NCBI GenBank assembly: GCA_001953115.1 | Contig: LSSL01000101.1 | Location: forward strand, 1 to 34,364 | Origin: Smittium mucronatum | Lineage: Eukaryota > Kickxellomycota > Harpellomycetes > Harpellales > Legeriomycetaceae | DNA: 34,364 nt | Direction of reading: 5' to 3' | In this document: positions 10,390-23,700 of the stretch, piece by piece | Position numbering within the stretch: position 1 is the stretch's first letter | How the letters are laid out: the number at the start of each line of letters is the position of its first letter | Translations under genes and position numbers: made by a program | The notes under the pieces: generated by a model | What the model saw: the letters and a program-made list of their open reading frames with translations, nothing else | Database searches by the model: none | Told to the model about the DNA's origin: nothing

Positions 10390-10736
10390 TCTGATATTTC
10401 ATATTTTCATTTTTTTAAAGGGGACTTGTGTCCGCGCCTTATCACCATTCATACTTTTCTATTTTTTTTCCATTTAAATAAATAAATATTCAAAGTTTAA
10501 ATAATCGAGATTTTTTTGAAAATTAATCAAACATATATAAATTCAAACACTCAAATACAAGGAATTTCATGGTCGGTTTGGCTTGTATCCCACGGAAAAA
10601 TCACAGCCCTGCAATATTGTCTCATGAATCAGTCAGAGAGTTTAAAGGCCTAATAAAAACTCACTGTATAGTCCAAATAGTTCATAATTAGCATCGTTGA
10701 ATCACTATATTTTTATATAATGGATCAGAAAAATTA
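10390..10736. terminator. Convergent 3' intergenic region
   Basis: This is 347 nt between two converging stop codons. Overlapping AATAAA motifs at 10477-10482 and 10481-10486 on the plus strand, about 90 nt after the GAS1-like stop, are likely poly(A) signals. No clear AATAAA is seen for the minus-strand gene. Nothing else was recognised. Confidence 0.5.
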
Positions 10737-12667
10737 TCATTTTTTCCTCCACATAAATAGCTTGCTATCCATTAGAGACGTTACCAGAGGAGATTCCATT
10801 TCTGACAAATAAGCATCCTGCATGGCAGACCGAGTGACTGAACAATCTAAAATAAAAAACAATTCATACAATTCAACTAGTATATTTACAATTCTTAAGG
10901 AATTACAAACCTGAAAAATCACTGGAATGATAGCTGGATTCGGATGAACTACTTATATATTCTAAATCATAATTGTAATAAAATTTGAATTTTTGAATTC
11001 CCAATTTCCAAAAAATAACTATTAAAAAGATAAATACCTCCAGATATTGGTTCAAGCTCTCCACTTTCTTCAAGAGCGTAATCAATTAGAACATCCTCTT
11101 TATCTACTGATTTCTTCGCTTCTAACGAGGTTTCGGCAAGTTTATCTTTAGTTTTATCCAAGTATTTCAGGGAATCAATACCTTGATTAAGAAATGCATC
11201 AGGTTCTAATATAATGCTACTATGAGAATTATTGGCTTTTTTCTTTAGCTGAGAACTGGGGGAACCAGTATATTCTTCGGATTTTAAGAATGGGGAGTTA
11301 TCTCTGGTAACAACGTTGGTGACCATACCTTCAAGCCGCACTTTAGAAACAGCACTAGAATTTGTCGATTTTTGTAAAGAATTTCCAAGGACATTCTCAT
11401 TTTTACTAAATGAATCATTTTCCTTTATGTAGCCTTCTTCCCCATAAATATGCCCCTCTCTAATGTACTTTTTTACATTCGAAGTTTCTTGTAGATGGCT
11501 ATATTTTGAATGCAATGAAGAAATTTGAACATTTGAATCAAATTCAGAGCCGGAATGTCGGTCCAAACTTTCAATTAGGGAATGAGAAGAATCATCAGAA
11601 CCAGAATTGGTGTTGAAAATTGGTGTTTTATAGTACTGTTCTAGCACAGAACTTTTATGGTTGATATTTTTTGTTGATTTAGAATAAGGGGTGGATAATT
11701 CCTGTGCTTCTTCCATTCTGACTTTAGAATTAGATGGTTGACTTAAAAAATAGAGGTTAGAAATTGACTCGACGTTTGAAGGTAGATTGACATCAGATTC
11801 TAGATTTTACAAAAATAAAAATGAAATGGATTCAAAATACAATAAAGAATATTTTTTTGGAAATTGAAGATAATAATGATGATATAAGGGTTAAGGGAAT
11901 GCTAAAAAAATTGAAATTACCACTAGCTGATTCAGGGGTAAATGAAGGCGAAGGAGTCCCTAAAATTCTCTTATTATCATCACCGCTATAATAAGATTCA
12001 ACACTACGCATTCCTATTACGGAAGAATGGTAGGAAATTGAATCAATACCAATCAAGGATATGAAAATCGGATATATTACCTGTTTTAGAAAGACTGGGA
12101 AGACTCTCAGAATCGCTGGATTTGTCTTTGACATTATTTTCTGGCTTAAGGTGGCTCTCTTTGAATATTTTGCTTTTTAAGATTGCAGAATTATTTAAGT
12201 TATCGTTCGAACGACAAAAACTTTTTTCATTTGAAATAAAGTTTTGTTTTTTATACAATTGATTGTAAATCAATAGCATAGCTGGGTAGATTTTATCCTC
12301 TTTGATTTCCACATCTTTAGAAATATCGAAAACTAATAATAAAATTAATTGAGTTTATGTTAAAAGCACATATGATATATGTATTAAACAAGAAAATTAC
12401 GATTGAGCTCTAAAGTCCCTTTTATGAAATTGCTAAGCGCCAGATCCCTCTTACAACCAAAATTAGCCCCGAGCCAATTCCACAAAAGTTGTTCTTTAGT
12501 CAAGGTTTTATTCCGCTTTCAAAAAAAAAAAAAAAACGTAAGAATTTTCCGAGGTTACATAGGTGATTACTTACCACTGAAGGAGATTTCCAATCTTTAG
12601 GTCTAGTTCCAGGTAGCTTTATCACTAAAATTAAACTCTTTTTGCTGTTAGATTCACTGCTTTCCAT
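10737..12667 (-). CDS. ATG29: Atg29-like autophagy protein (7 exons, 491 aa)
   Basis: I rebuilt seven exons: 12667-12575, 12515-12401, 12332-12081, 12013-11921, 11799-11038, 10961-10911 and 10846-10737. All six introns (59, 68, 67, 121, 76 and 64 nt) are GT..AG and all phases match. The N-terminus carries a hydrophobic strand ending in LP (LILVIKLP, residues 12-19), then EQLLWNWLG (39-47) and a helix LLIYNQLYKKQ (89-99). The middle, about residues 110-440, is Ser/Asn-rich and probably disordered. The C-terminus has SDFSDCSVTRSAMQDAYLS (452-470). This pattern of a strand plus Trp helices, a long phospho-prone middle and an S-D-x-S-V-T-x-S-A motif recalls fungal Atg29. In yeast, Atg29 joins Atg17-Atg31 to scaffold the pre-autophagosomal structure. 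The gene model is well supported; the family call rests on remembered patterns, and an unrelated disordered protein remains possible. Confidence 0.6.
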
Positions 12668-13262
12668 TAGATAAGTTTATAAGTTTTTCGTAAGATTAGA
12701 TTCAGGAAATATTTCAGCTCACTGGGAGAATCTAGGAATATGATAAAAATACAATTAATACTTTTGAAAATGATTAATATGTGACCTAACACTATTATTC
12801 CCATCGCTTTACTTTCTTCCCATAATAAATTTATCTCGTGCCGTTCAAAGCTAACCGCCTGCTCAAAAAGAAAACTCGCGATTGGACAATGTATTGATAT
12901 GCACGGACTATATTTTTAATGTTAACCACGTTTTGCAATCATCTTAGCGAATATGCTTTTGACTTTTTTAATATCAAATATTATAGGCTAATAAATACAG
13001 AATATTTTCATGTTTGTGAACTTTTAATCCAGGCCTATGAAAAATTCAAAGTGTTTTTTTTACTTTCGAGGGATTTCAAATTCTAAGGTAAATTTTAGTT
13101 ATTTTTTTACATTTTTTACATATATTTATTTAAAACCATTAAAAATAAATATAAACACTAACTAAGAATATTTTGGGTTAATGGTTCACTAAACAATCTC
13201 CTAAATAGAATTCCCCCGACATTCTATAAATCACTCCCAAAATTAGAGTTGTTTCAAGACGA
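12668..13262. promoter_or_regulatory. Divergent upstream region of the Atg29-like gene
   Basis: This is about 595 nt between the Atg29-like ATG (minus) and a candidate small gene (plus). A locally GC-richer patch at about 12835-12900 includes ATTGG at 12881-12885, a CCAAT box in minus orientation about 215 nt upstream of the Atg29-like ATG. TATAAA at 13225-13230 lies 33 nt before the plus-strand ATG at 13263. Both are motif matches only. Confidence 0.3.
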
Positions 13263-13735
13263 ATGTCGGTTTATAAACATTTTCCTGTATTGTTAGGAGA
13301 GAATCACAATTGGGACACGGCACTTTTTTTACTTCCGACCCAAATTTATCGGTTGTTAATTCAATTTAGCTTTAACCCAACTTTTTTAAAAGCTTGTTAC
13401 ATTATTAAGTCCTGGTTATTGAAGAAATGTGCTTTTCAAGGTAAACCATCCTAAAATTTCAATTATATATTACTAAATTGGTTGTCAATATTAATGATTG
13501 CCAGTAGTTGCTTCATATTAGTTAGCTCATATTAACTGGTAGAACGTTCTTTTTTGCTGTGAAAGTGAAGATTTCTGTCCAAATCCAAGACTTTGGAGGT
13601 TAGGAAGAGCGTTCTTCTAGCAGCAATTCGTGGAAAAACTAAATCATTTCCACGTCCAGGATGGGTATGTTTAAATTAATGGCCTTATAATTAGGATTTT
13701 TTTAGGGTCCAAATTATGAAAAAAAAATCCTTTAA
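13263..13735 (+). CDS. Possible small three-exon gene, unknown function (83 aa)
   Basis: Candidate exons are 13263-13440, 13621-13664 and 13706-13735. The introns are 180 nt (CAAG|GTAAAC .. GTTCTTCTAG) and 41 nt (GG|GTATGT .. TTTTTTTAG), with matching phases (1 and 0). The product starts MSVYKHFPVLLGENHNW, has a hydrophobic middle, and ends AAIRGKTKSFPRPGWGPNYE followed by KKIL. The exon 2-3 junction gives a smooth PGW-GPNYE run. A TATAAA lies 33 nt upstream. I recognise no family. The second intron is shorter than others in the window, and the opposite strand of exon 2 is also open, so this could be coincidence or a gene remnant. Confidence 0.3.
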
Positions 13736-14628
13736 ATAGAAATTAAAAAAATTCACTCCTTGAATTTGTCTATCAATAAAAATCTTTGTAATTTTGTCGA
13801 AGGGGGAGAGGGATTTTAGTTCACATATCAGGACCCATACACATAGGCACATCTTTAGAATTGTTATTAGAAGCCTAATTCAGTTAATATAAATTTCATT
13901 TTTTAGAAGGAGTTTCTTATTCTTTTATTATTTTTTTTGGTATAAATTTCAATGAAATTAGCTTATAGTAATATTAAAAGACATTAAAAAGAACTTTAGA
14001 CTTTATTTTTGTTAATAATTATATCCGAAAATGTTGTATTTAGTCAAGATTTTCGTGATCGAATAAATCAAGAAGGTGAAAAAATTTAAGCAATAAATTT
14101 TGATTCTTGCCTATCAAAACCCGTGGAGATGTTTTATAATATAAACCCCATTATGATTTAGTAGAACTATCAAATGCTAATCTTTTTTACAAGAATTTAT
14201 ATGAAATATCTATAAGATAATAAAAACTATAAAAATATAAATTAAGCCGACTTTTTTTATTCCTCTTTCCTCTGCCATTCTAGTCTTTCCTTACCCAAGG
14301 GTAAAGGTCTAAAGATCCTAATTATTGAAGGTTAAAAACCAGAATATGAATAAAAACTAGTTATATGTTATCTAATTTTGTTGGATTTAAGATTCTTTGA
14401 AAATTGAGAAACTTTACTAACAAGGGTTCTAAATTTCTTTTTTTATTAATTCGGATTTTTAATATTAAGGGTAGAACTGGACAATTTTTTCGGAATTCAT
14501 AATAAAATAAGCAAAATTTTTACCTGTTTAAAATAAAATTTTCCCGGTTTTTGATCTGATTATGAATGAAACTCAATAAGAAGTAGCATCTTGAGGTTAT
14601 TTTAATCTTTGTGAGATAGATTATCTAG

Positions 14629-14632
<4 letters not shown>

Positions 14633-14661
<29 letters not shown>
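14633..14661. repeat. (AT)n microsatellite
   Basis: Uninterrupted alternating AT of about 29 nt. Confidence 0.9.
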
Positions 14662-14663
<2 letters not shown>

Positions 14664-14757
14664 TTGATTTTCTTTTCTTTACCTCAGAAAATATATATAA
14701 TATTTACTAATATTAATGCTTTTTTTGCTCTAGATAATCATTCAAAGTTAAATACGC

Positions 14758-14783
14758 ATATATATATATATATATATATATAT
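14758..14783. repeat. (AT)n microsatellite
   Basis: A second uninterrupted AT run of about 26 nt, 96 nt after the first. Confidence 0.9.
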
Positions 14784-17700
14784 TACACAGAATTTAGATT
14801 AAACTCGATAAAAAAGAATAAAAAAACTAATAAATTTTTTAAAAAAAGTTGAAATTTCTCTAGGAAATTTTCTACCCAACTCCACTTCTCCAATTCAAAT
14901 ACTTCGAGATGATTTTTTCAAATTTTTAAAGTTACTAAAATAGTCATGCGAAAATCAGTTTAAAAACATGAATAAAACAAAAAAAGCCACAGAAGAAGAA
15001 AAAAACTTGATCAAGCTATATAATTGATACCCAAAGGCAATAAAAATGCTCATTAAAAGTATTTCGTTAATAGATAAAAAATAATGAAGGTAATTTTTAA
15101 TATTATTTCAAAATAGTTTAATGAAATAAGTTTGCTAAAAATTTAATAAATAAAAATAGTAAACTACCGAAGTTTGGCTGAAATAGATCTAATATTCTAT
15201 TACCGGTTGTTTTCGTTTATGAAAGAAATTAATCGGGAATTTTCAAAATTGGATTTTCAAATAGACCCAATAGCAGGTTTTAGAAAAAGATTTGTTTAGG
15301 ATTGTGTCCCTATTTGAAAAAACCATTTCCCAAAAAAATAAAATACACTAGGTGCTCTAAAAAAATATTTGAAAAGTATTTACTCGAAAACTATAAATTA
15401 GCCATTAAAAATTAAGTAACTATTTTTGTAAAAATCAAATTTATTACCTTTGAAGCATAAGAAAAAAAACTTGTATCCTATTGATATCAAAAAATCGACA
15501 TCTGAAAGATGGATTAAATACATATTATAACATATTTTTAAAAAAATTAAAATTAAATCTACGAGAAAAACTGAAATATGACTGATCTTCATTGATTATC
15601 TATAAAATCTTGATTTTTTTTTTAAAAAAAAAAAGTAATCTAAATTGATTGGGCAATATATCAAATTCAAATCAGAAATTTCTATGATAATAACCGTGAA
15701 AATATCAAAGGACAGAAAGAATTGCTATGTAAACTTCACCACAGCCTCGTGAAAAAATATTGATAATTATAATTGAATTTAAGGGAAATTTTTCAATAGA
15801 ATATGGTACAATTGAAACTAGAGAATCTTTCTTAAAAAAAAATTCAAATTTAGGGGCTTCTATTTTATACTTTGAAAATTAAGCTTTTATGGAGAATATT
15901 TAAGATATACTCTTTTCTGAAAATTTAAACCACGATTCTAAGTAGTATCCGATGACTTTTAGATATTCTGAACTCTAGGTTTTTTTCTGATATTCAGAAA
16001 ATGCACGCGCGTATTAATCTAACTTTATTTTTTTGGTAATTAAGGTTTTTACACTCGATATTCGGCCAGATATTACATAAAAATAAAAAATAAATACCTT
16101 AGAACTTATTTTCTGGTTATCGCAAAAAAAAAAAATTTAGTCGTACGCTTTAGAAATTTTTTTTATAAAAAAAAAATCACATTTAATTTAAGGGCACTTT
16201 CTAGATGGCTGGATAAAAAAGTGCTAAAAATTGATGTAAGAACTAATGAAAAATCTTAAAGATCCCCTTTTAAAAATTTGAAAAAATCAAATTAATATTT
16301 TAATTTCAGTGAAATTTTTTTTTTACTTGCTAAAAAATATATCTAATATTATATCTGGAAAGAATATTGTTGAAAATCTCGAAAAATATACATATTTTGA
16401 TAATAAAACGGGGTTTTTATATAATCGTTAACAATTGGACTCAATATATACGAATATTTAAATCATTATATAAAATTGATAGAAAAATCGGTAAAAAAAT
16501 CAGGAATTACTCAATATATATAGAAGTTCAAAACAAAAATAAATGTAATATATAATGATAACAAAATCTCAATCAGTAAAAATAAAGAGAAATGGTATAA
16601 TTCAAAATTAAAAACAATAAATTTTATTATTTTTATCAATAAACGGGAATCGTAATTTAGTTATTAAAAAGTTTTGTTTTAAATTTGCGATTTTTGAATC
16701 ATTTTTTATTTATAAAGTTTGTATGTAGTGATTTTCCTCTAAGATCTTATATTAATACTGGTGATTATTTTACTAAATCTTAAAAAGAATAGATTCAAGG
16801 ATAATAATTTTTGAAATTCTATGGTATTTTCATCTAATATTTATTTCAATACCAACGAAATGATTCGATGAAGAACTATACAAAGTAATAAATATATTTA
16901 GGGCTTTGAGAAGATTTAAATATATTTTTTTATTGGTTTTCGGTTTATTAAATTGTAGTGGTAGATAAAAAATGGTTTTTAATCCTTACTAAATCTCTCA
17001 AAATTAATGATATTAATTGAATACATTAATTTATTTATTTATTTATTTTTAAATATAAATTCTCTTGGCGATTTTTTAAATTTTACATTCCTTTTTTAAT
17101 AGTTTAGGAGCTTTAATAAACAAAAAAAATTAATAATTAAAATTTTCATCTTTTAAATCTTTTTTTATAGCTCTAAGAATTTTTTTTTTTAGTAAATATT
17201 GAGCTCTAACTAATCATTCTATCAAAAAATCTAACAAAATGATATTATTGAAAATTTATTTCAGCATTCATTACAAACATTCAAATTTTAAATTTTATTT
17301 CCGATGATTTTAGAGAGATTACCATGATTTTCAAAATTTACAATAAATATTTTTTAAATCTAGTCAAATTGCGTTTTTTTTAAAAAAAAATTTATTTTTA
17401 TTTTTTATTTTTAAAATAATAATAAAGTAAATTTCAAAAGTAAAAAAATTAAATTAAATAAAAAAAACTTTATAAAAAAAATCAAAATTCATCTCTTTTT
17501 ATTATTATCTCTTTTTTTTAAAAAAAAAATCTCTACTATTTATTGCGAATAAAAAACAAAAAAAATTCACAAAAACGATTATATTTCATTTCTTCCAAGG
17601 TATTTCATTTTTAAATTCAAATTAAACATTTTTATTTAAAAAATTACAAATCCTATTAACAATCATAGAGTGAAAATTCATGATTTATATAATATAGATA

Positions 17701-20700
17701 ATAAGGCTCTAGATTTTACAAATAGTATATTTTAAATATTATTATAACTTTATCCCAGTTTATTTTAGTTGAGCCAAAAAATAAATATTAAAAGAAACGG
17801 GAAAAAAGCTTATAGGATAGTATATTTTTTTAACAGTATGTGCTTAATTCTAAAAATAGTTCAAAATCTACTTAATCTAATACCAAAAACAATATTTCAT
17901 TATATTTATTAAATATTTTAATTTTATTATTCAAAAAAAAATATCAAAAAACCAATGGGTTCTTATTCGAAACTATTTTAATATCATTCATTCCAACGTA
18001 CTTTAATCGGATAATGAGACTATAGTTGGAATGGAAAACATTAAATTCTTTTTAAAATAATTTCCAATATAATAATATAAATAAATATATTTGACTTCAA
18101 ATTTTTTTGATGGATGTTTTCAAAATTAAATATGATGGGTTTTAGATTATTAGACTATAATTTTTCGATCAACATATTGAAAAGATTAAAATTGAGAAAC
18201 AATAAATTCTCAAATCAGAAAAATTAACAAATTATAGTAAAAAAATTCCCAATATTTTTAATTTGGTTGAAATTTTACAATTCTATTATTTCAATTAAGA
18301 AATTATTATAATCGATATAAGGAAAACAAAGATATAAAACATCCTTTATTAAAATAAAATTAAATTCATTATAATGATAAATTGCAATTTAGAAAAGGTA
18401 ATAAGACATAGTAGAATTTATTTTAGAAATGTGCTAATCTAAGAAAAAAAATCCGATTCTAAAAATGCTTAGGTCTCACTTAATGAGAGAAAATTATTTT
18501 TCATATTATTTCCAAGACTTAATTTAATTGGATATTAATAATCAATTTCGAAAAGATCCCGAGACTTTTGGGATACTTAAAATTAGTTTTAATGTATCCA
18601 TAATTTCATTAAATGCTTATTTGTCTCTATTTTTTCTGTAAAAATATAGAGGTGAAAATTTTAGATCGTATCCTGCAGATTTTTTAAAATTTTTCGGTCT
18701 ATTTAATTTATTCGTTTATAATTTATCCATGGTAGCATATTATTCTTGTAATGACATAATAGTAAAAATTTATAATTTAAGGCATATTTGAATCATATTG
18801 CAAAAAGATAATAATAAAAACCATAATAAAAATGGGTTAGTATACTGTAAATTAATTCAACTATTATGCATATATCCATACCTTTATTATCAGAAAAAAT
18901 TTGATAGGAGCCAGAAATGGCTAATTATATAAATCGAATTTTTTGAGGGATATTTATCTGATTTAAGTTTTTGTTATGTAGAAATAAGACCTCAATTTTT
19001 AACTAGAATTAAAGCCATATCTTTCTGCATAAAATTATTAAGCAAAAAAAACATCAAATTCATCAAATTCACTATATTTTCTTATAAATTTACTTTCGTT
19101 GTTAAGTTTTTTTGTATTTTAGGACTTTTTAAGCTGTGAATTTATAAATTTTATATTATTTGTGCTTGAAATAAATTACAAGTTATTTTTCTCAAGCAAT
19201 AAAGGGATCTATACCACAATATTTTATATTTTATTTGGTAAATCGATTGAGAATTTTCTCATTTTCATAAAATTTAAAAATTTACAAAATGCATTATTTA
19301 CTAGAAAAATGTCTTGACTTAGCTCTTATCGTTGCATTTAAAAATTCTTCAATCTTACTTAATTTCTTATCAAATATCCTTAATGAAGCATTATAAATAA
19401 ATTTAAATAACCAGATGCACATTTTTTTATAATAAATTAATAAAATAGTGAGAAAAGATCACCCTTGATATATTTAAACAAAATTATGCAATTGTACTTT
19501 TTAGAAGGCGGGCTTCTATAGAATCGTTAGAATTTATCTGCTCTTATTTGATATTTTGTAAAAAAATAATTTGATCAAATGTATAAATCAGCATAAATTA
19601 TCTTCGAAGAACTAATATATCAATCAAATAAATTATTAAATATATAATATTAGTCAAAATTATGGTCTTTTTTTTTGAAATTATAACTGAGATTTGGATT
19701 TTTTTTATTTTTTTAAAAGGAATTTTCATTTATCTTATTTTAAAATCTTATTTTTCTTCATTAGAAATTTATCAGACATTATAAAACAAATAAATATAAC
19801 TAACTTGAATTTTTTATTTATTTATTGGAATATATATAATTCAAATTCAGAGACATACGAAACAAACAATTTTATACTCGAATTAAATTTTTATTATTAT
19901 CTATGAATGTGTAAATTTGATTCATCTAGATCTGGAACATTGATTTTAAAATATTTACTGTGTTTAAAAATATATATTTTTAAGTTAAACTTGATTTAAT
20001 TATATTTTTCGCAAATAAAAATAATTGAGAGCATTTTTCTGAATAGATTATTACCGCATTATATTTATAAACCACACTTGTGTAAATTAATTTTTTAGAT
20101 GAGAAAGAATCAAATATGTTACTTTTTAAATATATTTTCTCATTAATTTTTAATCCACAAGAAATATTAATTTAAATTTTTTTTATAAACTCGCATATAT
20201 CAGTCTACTAAATAAATATAGAATTTTTAAAATTTTTATTTACCAATAAGTTTATATTTTTATAGGAGAATTTTATATTTTATGATTATTTGAACACCAA
20301 TCCTACCAGAGAGCTTAATCAAGATTGAGCTGAAACAGAATAAATATTTTTTTTTAAAAATTGAGATTAAAACAGGATTTTTTTAAAATAATTTGGGAAG
20401 GGAAAAAAAATCGCTTCCAAAGATGTATTAGAGGATATTTTTTTATAAGATGTCATCATTAACCAAACATTCCTCTCCCTCTTGATCAATTTGGTAAAAT
20501 TATTATTGTTCGTTTATAAATCAAATTCAAAATGTTTTTTATTCAATCTAATTGATTAATATCCATCCAAAAAAAATTCTTTGATGAAATCTTCAAAATT
20601 CTGAGTTTCAGATATCAAAAAAATATATAAAGGTTTTAATTTTTATATTGATACTAATATATTTTTCGAATCTAATAGATTCAATTATTTTGCTCGAATG

Positions 20701-23700
20701 AATGAATTTTTTTATTCAAATTTATTTTAGCCAATTTTTTAAAAAAATGATTGGTGCAGATTTTCTTTTATGGGTATATGTTTTGTTTTGTAATATGAAA
20801 TATAATTTTTTTTGGATTATATGTTAACTATAATCAGGAAGATCAAAAAAAAAAAAACTATCCTTAGAAAATCTATTATTTTATAATTTTTTTCTATAAT
20901 CAACTATCTTCACTGGTAAATAGTTATTATATAATTTAATTTTTTCTAGAAAAAAAATGAAAATAAATAAGGAAATATTTAAGAAGTAGTATAAATAGTG
21001 TAAAAGTGATTTTAAATAATTTTTTTAATTAATAACATCTTAAATCGAATTCTCTAGATCTATTTTCTGTGCCATGCATAGTTTTTTTTCCAAGCTATTC
21101 AACTTGAATGCTAAGTTTAGATCCTATGAAAACACATAAAATGTAAATAATCAATCATATTTTCGCCAAATTTAATCACGAAATTTTTATTATTGTATTA
21201 TTGTATTATTTTATGTTTAATTGTATTGTTATTTCTACAAAACTTATTTTATTTAATTCAACTTTTTTTAAAGTTTAAACAATAGATCGTGGAGAATTTA
21301 AATCTCAAGTATAAATAATGACTATCAGTCCCAGATTTCTATTAAAGCAATATATAAATGACGTGTTATTTTTTTTAGAAAATGGGATTAAATCTAGAAA
21401 TTCAGCTATAAAATATTTCGAAATTTTTATTCAATTTTCTGAAGGAGCTTTAATTAAAATTATTTCGGGGATATTTCAGTATGAAATACTTCTAAATTCG
21501 AAAGGCACGAAAAAAGATTTTAAAATCATGATTATTGAAAAATTAAGATAAAATGATACCCAGGTTAATTTATGATCATTAATGGCTGTTAAACCGAATA
21601 AATAAACGAAATAAACAGAATAAAAATATTAAGAAAAATAAATATTAATTTAAGTGAGGAGATTCATCAAAATTATTCACTGAAATATTCTTAAATCGTA
21701 GAAATACTTACAATCTAATGTATTACTTTGGATTAAAGATAATAATAAATCAAGTTATGATCGGGATTGGAAATTTATGGTGGAAAATTCCGAAAAAATA
21801 AGAAAAAATTGCATTAAAAATTCTTACTCGATGGTAAATTGAATTTAATAAGAGATATCAGGGAAATTTTCGAGTTAAATAATAAAATAACTTTTAGTTT
21901 TAACCTTTATGTTTTAGTTATTATTACAAGAAAAATATTAGTTGATAAATTTGTGTTAATAAAATTGGTAATGGAAGAGCTTAAAGTTGGTAAAAATTAT
22001 AGATATATTTAAAATATTTTAAAATCCATAGAAAATTAAGGCATTAAAATTTGAAATATATTTTCTATAAATGTGACGATGGATCCAATAAGATTAAAGC
22101 TATTTCTTATGCGATCTTATTGGCTATAAAATATTAAAATATCAAAACTTTGATATACACGCTAAAATAATGCTTGACGAAAATATGTCTCAGTTTAGCG
22201 ATGTTACCGAGTTTAATTTGTACAAAAAAAATATGATCATATTTTAAACGAAAAAATACACAAGAAAATATTTAAGAAAATCAATTGTTAAAATATAAAA
22301 AGTTAATTGATAAGTATTAAATCTAAAAAGATGTGTAGCGATCAAAATTCAGGTCAAAATTTATGATAAAATAATTGGTAAAAATTTGTTTGGAATATTA
22401 TAAGATTGTGATGAAATAGTTTAATACTAAGTATTCCGGGAATATTTACAACAAAAAAGCAAAAAAAAATAATCCATCAATAAACGTTGTTATAAGATGA
22501 TGATATATATAAATTTTTTCTAATTATGTTAAGTTTGAAAATTTTCGTACAGAGTATAAAAAAAAAATAGAAAATTATTTTTAACAAATAAAAATTTGGG
22601 TTTATCGAGGAATTTATATATTTATTTGAGTCTTTAATATTCCTCATCTCAAAACTACAAATTCTAAATTTTTAATTAAGATTTTTAGATATTTCGATAA
22701 AAAAATGTTAATTTTTTTAAAACTTCATAGTTATTTATGTAGGAAACTAATTGATTATAAAAATAATGAGAGATCAATCAAAAAAATATTATTTGAATTC
22801 CGGGATTTATCTGGATCCCAGTTACAGAATATTTTTATGATTTTTTTTGAAAAAGTTAAGAATCATTTAATAATGAAAGTTAAGAATTGTCTATCAGGAT
22901 ATTTCGATACCTTTAGTTCTAATAAGGAATTTCGATCTATTTTTCTAATAAAAAGATATAGATAATGGAGCCCCTGATAAGATATATATATATTTGGATA
23001 ATAATAAATTTGATCGCAATTGTAATAAAGAGGCTCGGAAAATAATATAGTCTAGATTTTTTAGTTTGTTATTGGAGGTAAAAATACTACTGAATATACA
23101 GAAATCTGATTTAGAAATACTTATTTTTTTGGCAATAGTCAGAGTAATTGAAAATTCCGATAAGAATAATTTTAGCTGTTCCTGAAACACAGCTTAGTGA
23201 TGTAAGTTTTTTTTTTTATCTAAATCATATATTAATATTGAAAAGAAAAACCTTATATGATAAAAATTAAGAATACATAACGATCTGTTGACTTGAAAAC
23301 TTTTAATCGACTTAATTTTTTTTTCTTTCAGAAAATGTATTGATATAAATAATAAAAAAATCATTATAGATTAATTATAAACTAACATAGCAGCCTAAAG
23401 CTTAGTCATTGTTTAAATCCATTTGGAAAAAAATTCACAAATAATTTTAGTATTCTACCAAAAGGTATAGATTGATTGATAGTTTGATTTTTCTTGATGC
23501 TCTATAAGAAAACTAGACACCGAAAAATTAATTTAAATATACAAAAATTATTTTTTATGTTATTTTTTCAGTATCATTTTTTTGAATTTACATTAAATTA
23601 AGGGATAAAAATTCAAAAATTAAAAGTTTAAAGTGCCTATATGTCCCAAAAAAAATCATTGAAAAAAAAAACATTTAGCACAAAAGTTATAGTTATTTGG

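Noticed and set aside
21318..23190. Cluster of open frames with faintly similar words (DNNK..D near 21740 and 23000), perhaps a decayed tandem gene
   Set aside because: The ORF lengths fit chance at about 20% G+C, and the similarity is too short to support a pseudogene.
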